Shown here in pieces: positions 34,191 through 35,375 of a stretch of DNA of 35,375 bases. Every line of letters begins with the position of its first letter. Positions within the stretch are counted from its first letter, which is position 1. The notes beneath the pieces were generated by a model. The model searched no databases. It was not told the DNA's origin and saw only the letters and a list, made by a program, of their open reading frames with translations. This DNA is from Bacteroidales bacterium (GTDB taxonomy: Bacteria; Bacteroidota; Bacteroidia; Bacteroidales; F082), in the NCBI GenBank assembly GCA_019454985.1, contig JACFNF010000024.1, forward strand, positions 1-35,375, given 5' to 3'. The translations under genes and the position numbers were made by a program.

Positions 34191-35375
34191 TTACCATTTC
34201 AGGATGTGATGGAAATCGAATTCCTCAGGATTTGGCAAGAATTTTCGGGCTGCCTCGTAATCATCCTTTGAAAGGTACTGAAGACCACTACCAAAAATCA
34301 ATTTTGCTTTCTCACCTTGCATATTCACCAATCGGGGTTTCACTTTACCATTCTCATCTTCAACATCTTTCAGATAGAGTGGGGCAGCGTTTCCGGCCGG
34401 ATCGGAAGTGACCATTGCACCGGTTACACCCTGATCGAAAAGAGCCTTCACGCCGTAGCCCAAAAGTCCGCAATACATCAGGTCGAAAGCCGTCGGCATC
34501 ACACAGCGAAGTTCGTAGCCCAGTTCAACCGGACGACTTTTGATGTTGATACCAAGCTCTTTCAGCCTATGTTGAACCAACATATTATAGATGTGTGCTT
34601 TGCTCACATTGCCAAGTTCGGGATGCCCGTGTTCGTCAAAAGTAAAATTGACGCCTGAGCCCACAATCTCTTCATCGGTCATAAAATGGAACACGCCTTC
34701 GCTCACAATGGCTGCACCATATTGAATGCCGAGAATCTTGCGTTTGACCATCGAAGAGATGATGAGTCGGGTAATCTTGTCTAAAGTGACAGGAGTATTG
34801 TAAAACATCTCAGGGATGATAATCATCGGATAGTGGCATGCCGCGCCGATACCGAAAGCTAAATGGCCGGCCTCGCGACCCATGGCCGACACCACAAACC
34901 AGTTACCGCTGGTGCGCGCATCCTCATAAACAGTCTGAGCAATACGCACTCCTTCGTCTTTGGCTGAATAATAACCAAAAGTGGGCGATCCTTCGGGCAG
35001 TGGAAGGTCGTTGTCAATGGTTTTCGGAACGTGAATGTTTTGGATTTTTACATTGTTCTCGGCCAGAAACTTCGAGATGCGGTTAGCCGTGGAGGCAGTA
35101 TCGTCACCACCAATTGTCACCAAGAGCTTAATGTTGTTGTCAACAAAAAAACGTGTTGTAAATTCCTGATCTTTTGGTTTGTAACGACTCATTCTCAAAG
35201 CCGATCCACCTTGCTTCTGGATGTCGTCGGCAAAGGTGAAGTTAAATTCAATCATCTCCGGATGGTCGGAAAACAAGCCTTTATATCCGCCGTGAAGGCC
35301 GATTACCCGATAGCCACTTTGCAAAAAAACCTTTGCAACCGTACTCACAACTGTATTGATTCCAGGTGCCGGACC
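34191..35375 (-). CDS. PPi-dependent 6-phosphofructokinase (5' end outside window)
   Basis: Phosphorylates fructose 6-phosphate in glycolysis, here probably with pyrophosphate and reversibly. About 394 residues are visible. The coding frame is open to the window edge, where it reads GPAPGINTVVSTVAKVF, the N-terminal nucleotide/PPi loop, so only a few residues are missing. Two sites decide the phosphate donor: GGDDTAS (ATP enzymes have GGDGS) and PKTIDND (ATP enzymes have PGTIDND). Both are of the PPi type. SAMGREAGHLAFGIG and the sugar-phosphate site in PVELGYELRCVMPTAFD are also present. A GTG at 35348 lies inside this conserved loop and is not the start. It converges on the dehydrogenase gene with a shared terminator. 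Confidence 0.92.
   Translation of the reverse strand, partial: GPAPGINTVVSTVAKVFLQSGYRVIGLHGGYKGLFSDHPEMIEFNFTFADDIQKQGGSALRMSRYKPKDQEFTTRFFVDNNIKLLVTIGGDDTASTANRISKFLAENNVKIQNIHVPKTIDNDLPLPEGSPTFGYYSAKDEGVRIAQTVYEDARTSGNWFVVSAMGREAGHLAFGIGAACHYPMIIIPEMFYNTPVTLDKITRLIISSMVKRKILGIQYGAAIVSEGVFHFMTDEEIVGSGVNFTFDEHGHPELGNVSKAHIYNMLVQHRLKELGINIKSRPVELGYELRCVMPTAFDLMYCGLLGYGVKALFDQGVTGAMVTSDPAGNAAPLYLKDVEDENGKVKPRLVNMQGEKAKLIFGSGLQYLSKDDYEAARKFLPNPEEFDFHHILKW

Overview
The window reads as a stretch of a Bacteroidota chromosome, probably Bacteroidales or a close relative. Three giant secreted proteins carry type IX secretion (T9SS) signals: an N-terminal signal peptide and a C-terminal type A sorting domain. 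Upstream regions carry TAnnTTTG promoter elements rather than sigma70 boxes, starts lack clear Shine-Dalgarno sites, and the phosphofructokinase is of the pyrophosphate type. Nothing in the window fixes the genus.

Layout. (1) 1-750: rplU-rpmA on the minus strand, with a terminator. (2) 809-25536: an array of three giant plus-strand genes for surface or secreted multidomain proteins (2651, about 2337 and 2881 residues), filling about two thirds of the window. The first is built from jelly-roll (choice-of-anchor J / cleaved-adhesin type), CARDB, GEVED and Ig-like modules. The second has YDG, bacterial Ig-like, InlB-like, CnaB-like, dockerin-like and cohesin-like modules. The third starts with five cohesin-like domains and five InlB-like repeats. 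(3) 25650-34154: housekeeping and envelope genes. These are an ABC-F ATPase (+), a minus-strand operon of an RND/MMPL-type membrane protein, rfbA and a polyprenyl diphosphate synthase, and a divergent plus-strand pair of an unknown lipoprotein and a D-2-hydroxyacid dehydrogenase. (4) 34191-35375: a PPi-dependent phosphofructokinase, cut by the window edge.

The main discovery is that the first and third giant genes share their last 1654 codons, stop codon and terminator as a 5,021-bp direct repeat (3905-8925 and 20516-25536). There is no indel, and the only difference I found is one base in the terminator stem. The two proteins are therefore different N-terminal heads on one C-terminal, T9SS-anchored body. 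The repeats flank the second giant gene, so recombination between them could delete, amplify or exchange a 16.6-kb unit. A second lead is that a dockerin-like module (gene two) sits next to a row of cohesin-like modules (gene three), which suggests an extracellular assembly, though this is inference.

How the genes may work together: the three giants are likely exported through Sec and then T9SS and fixed to the cell surface. T9SS cargo is commonly anchored to a lipopolysaccharide, and rfbA (dTDP-sugar supply) lies nearby, but no direct link is visible. I see no tRNA, rRNA, CRISPR array, transposase, integrase or phage gene.
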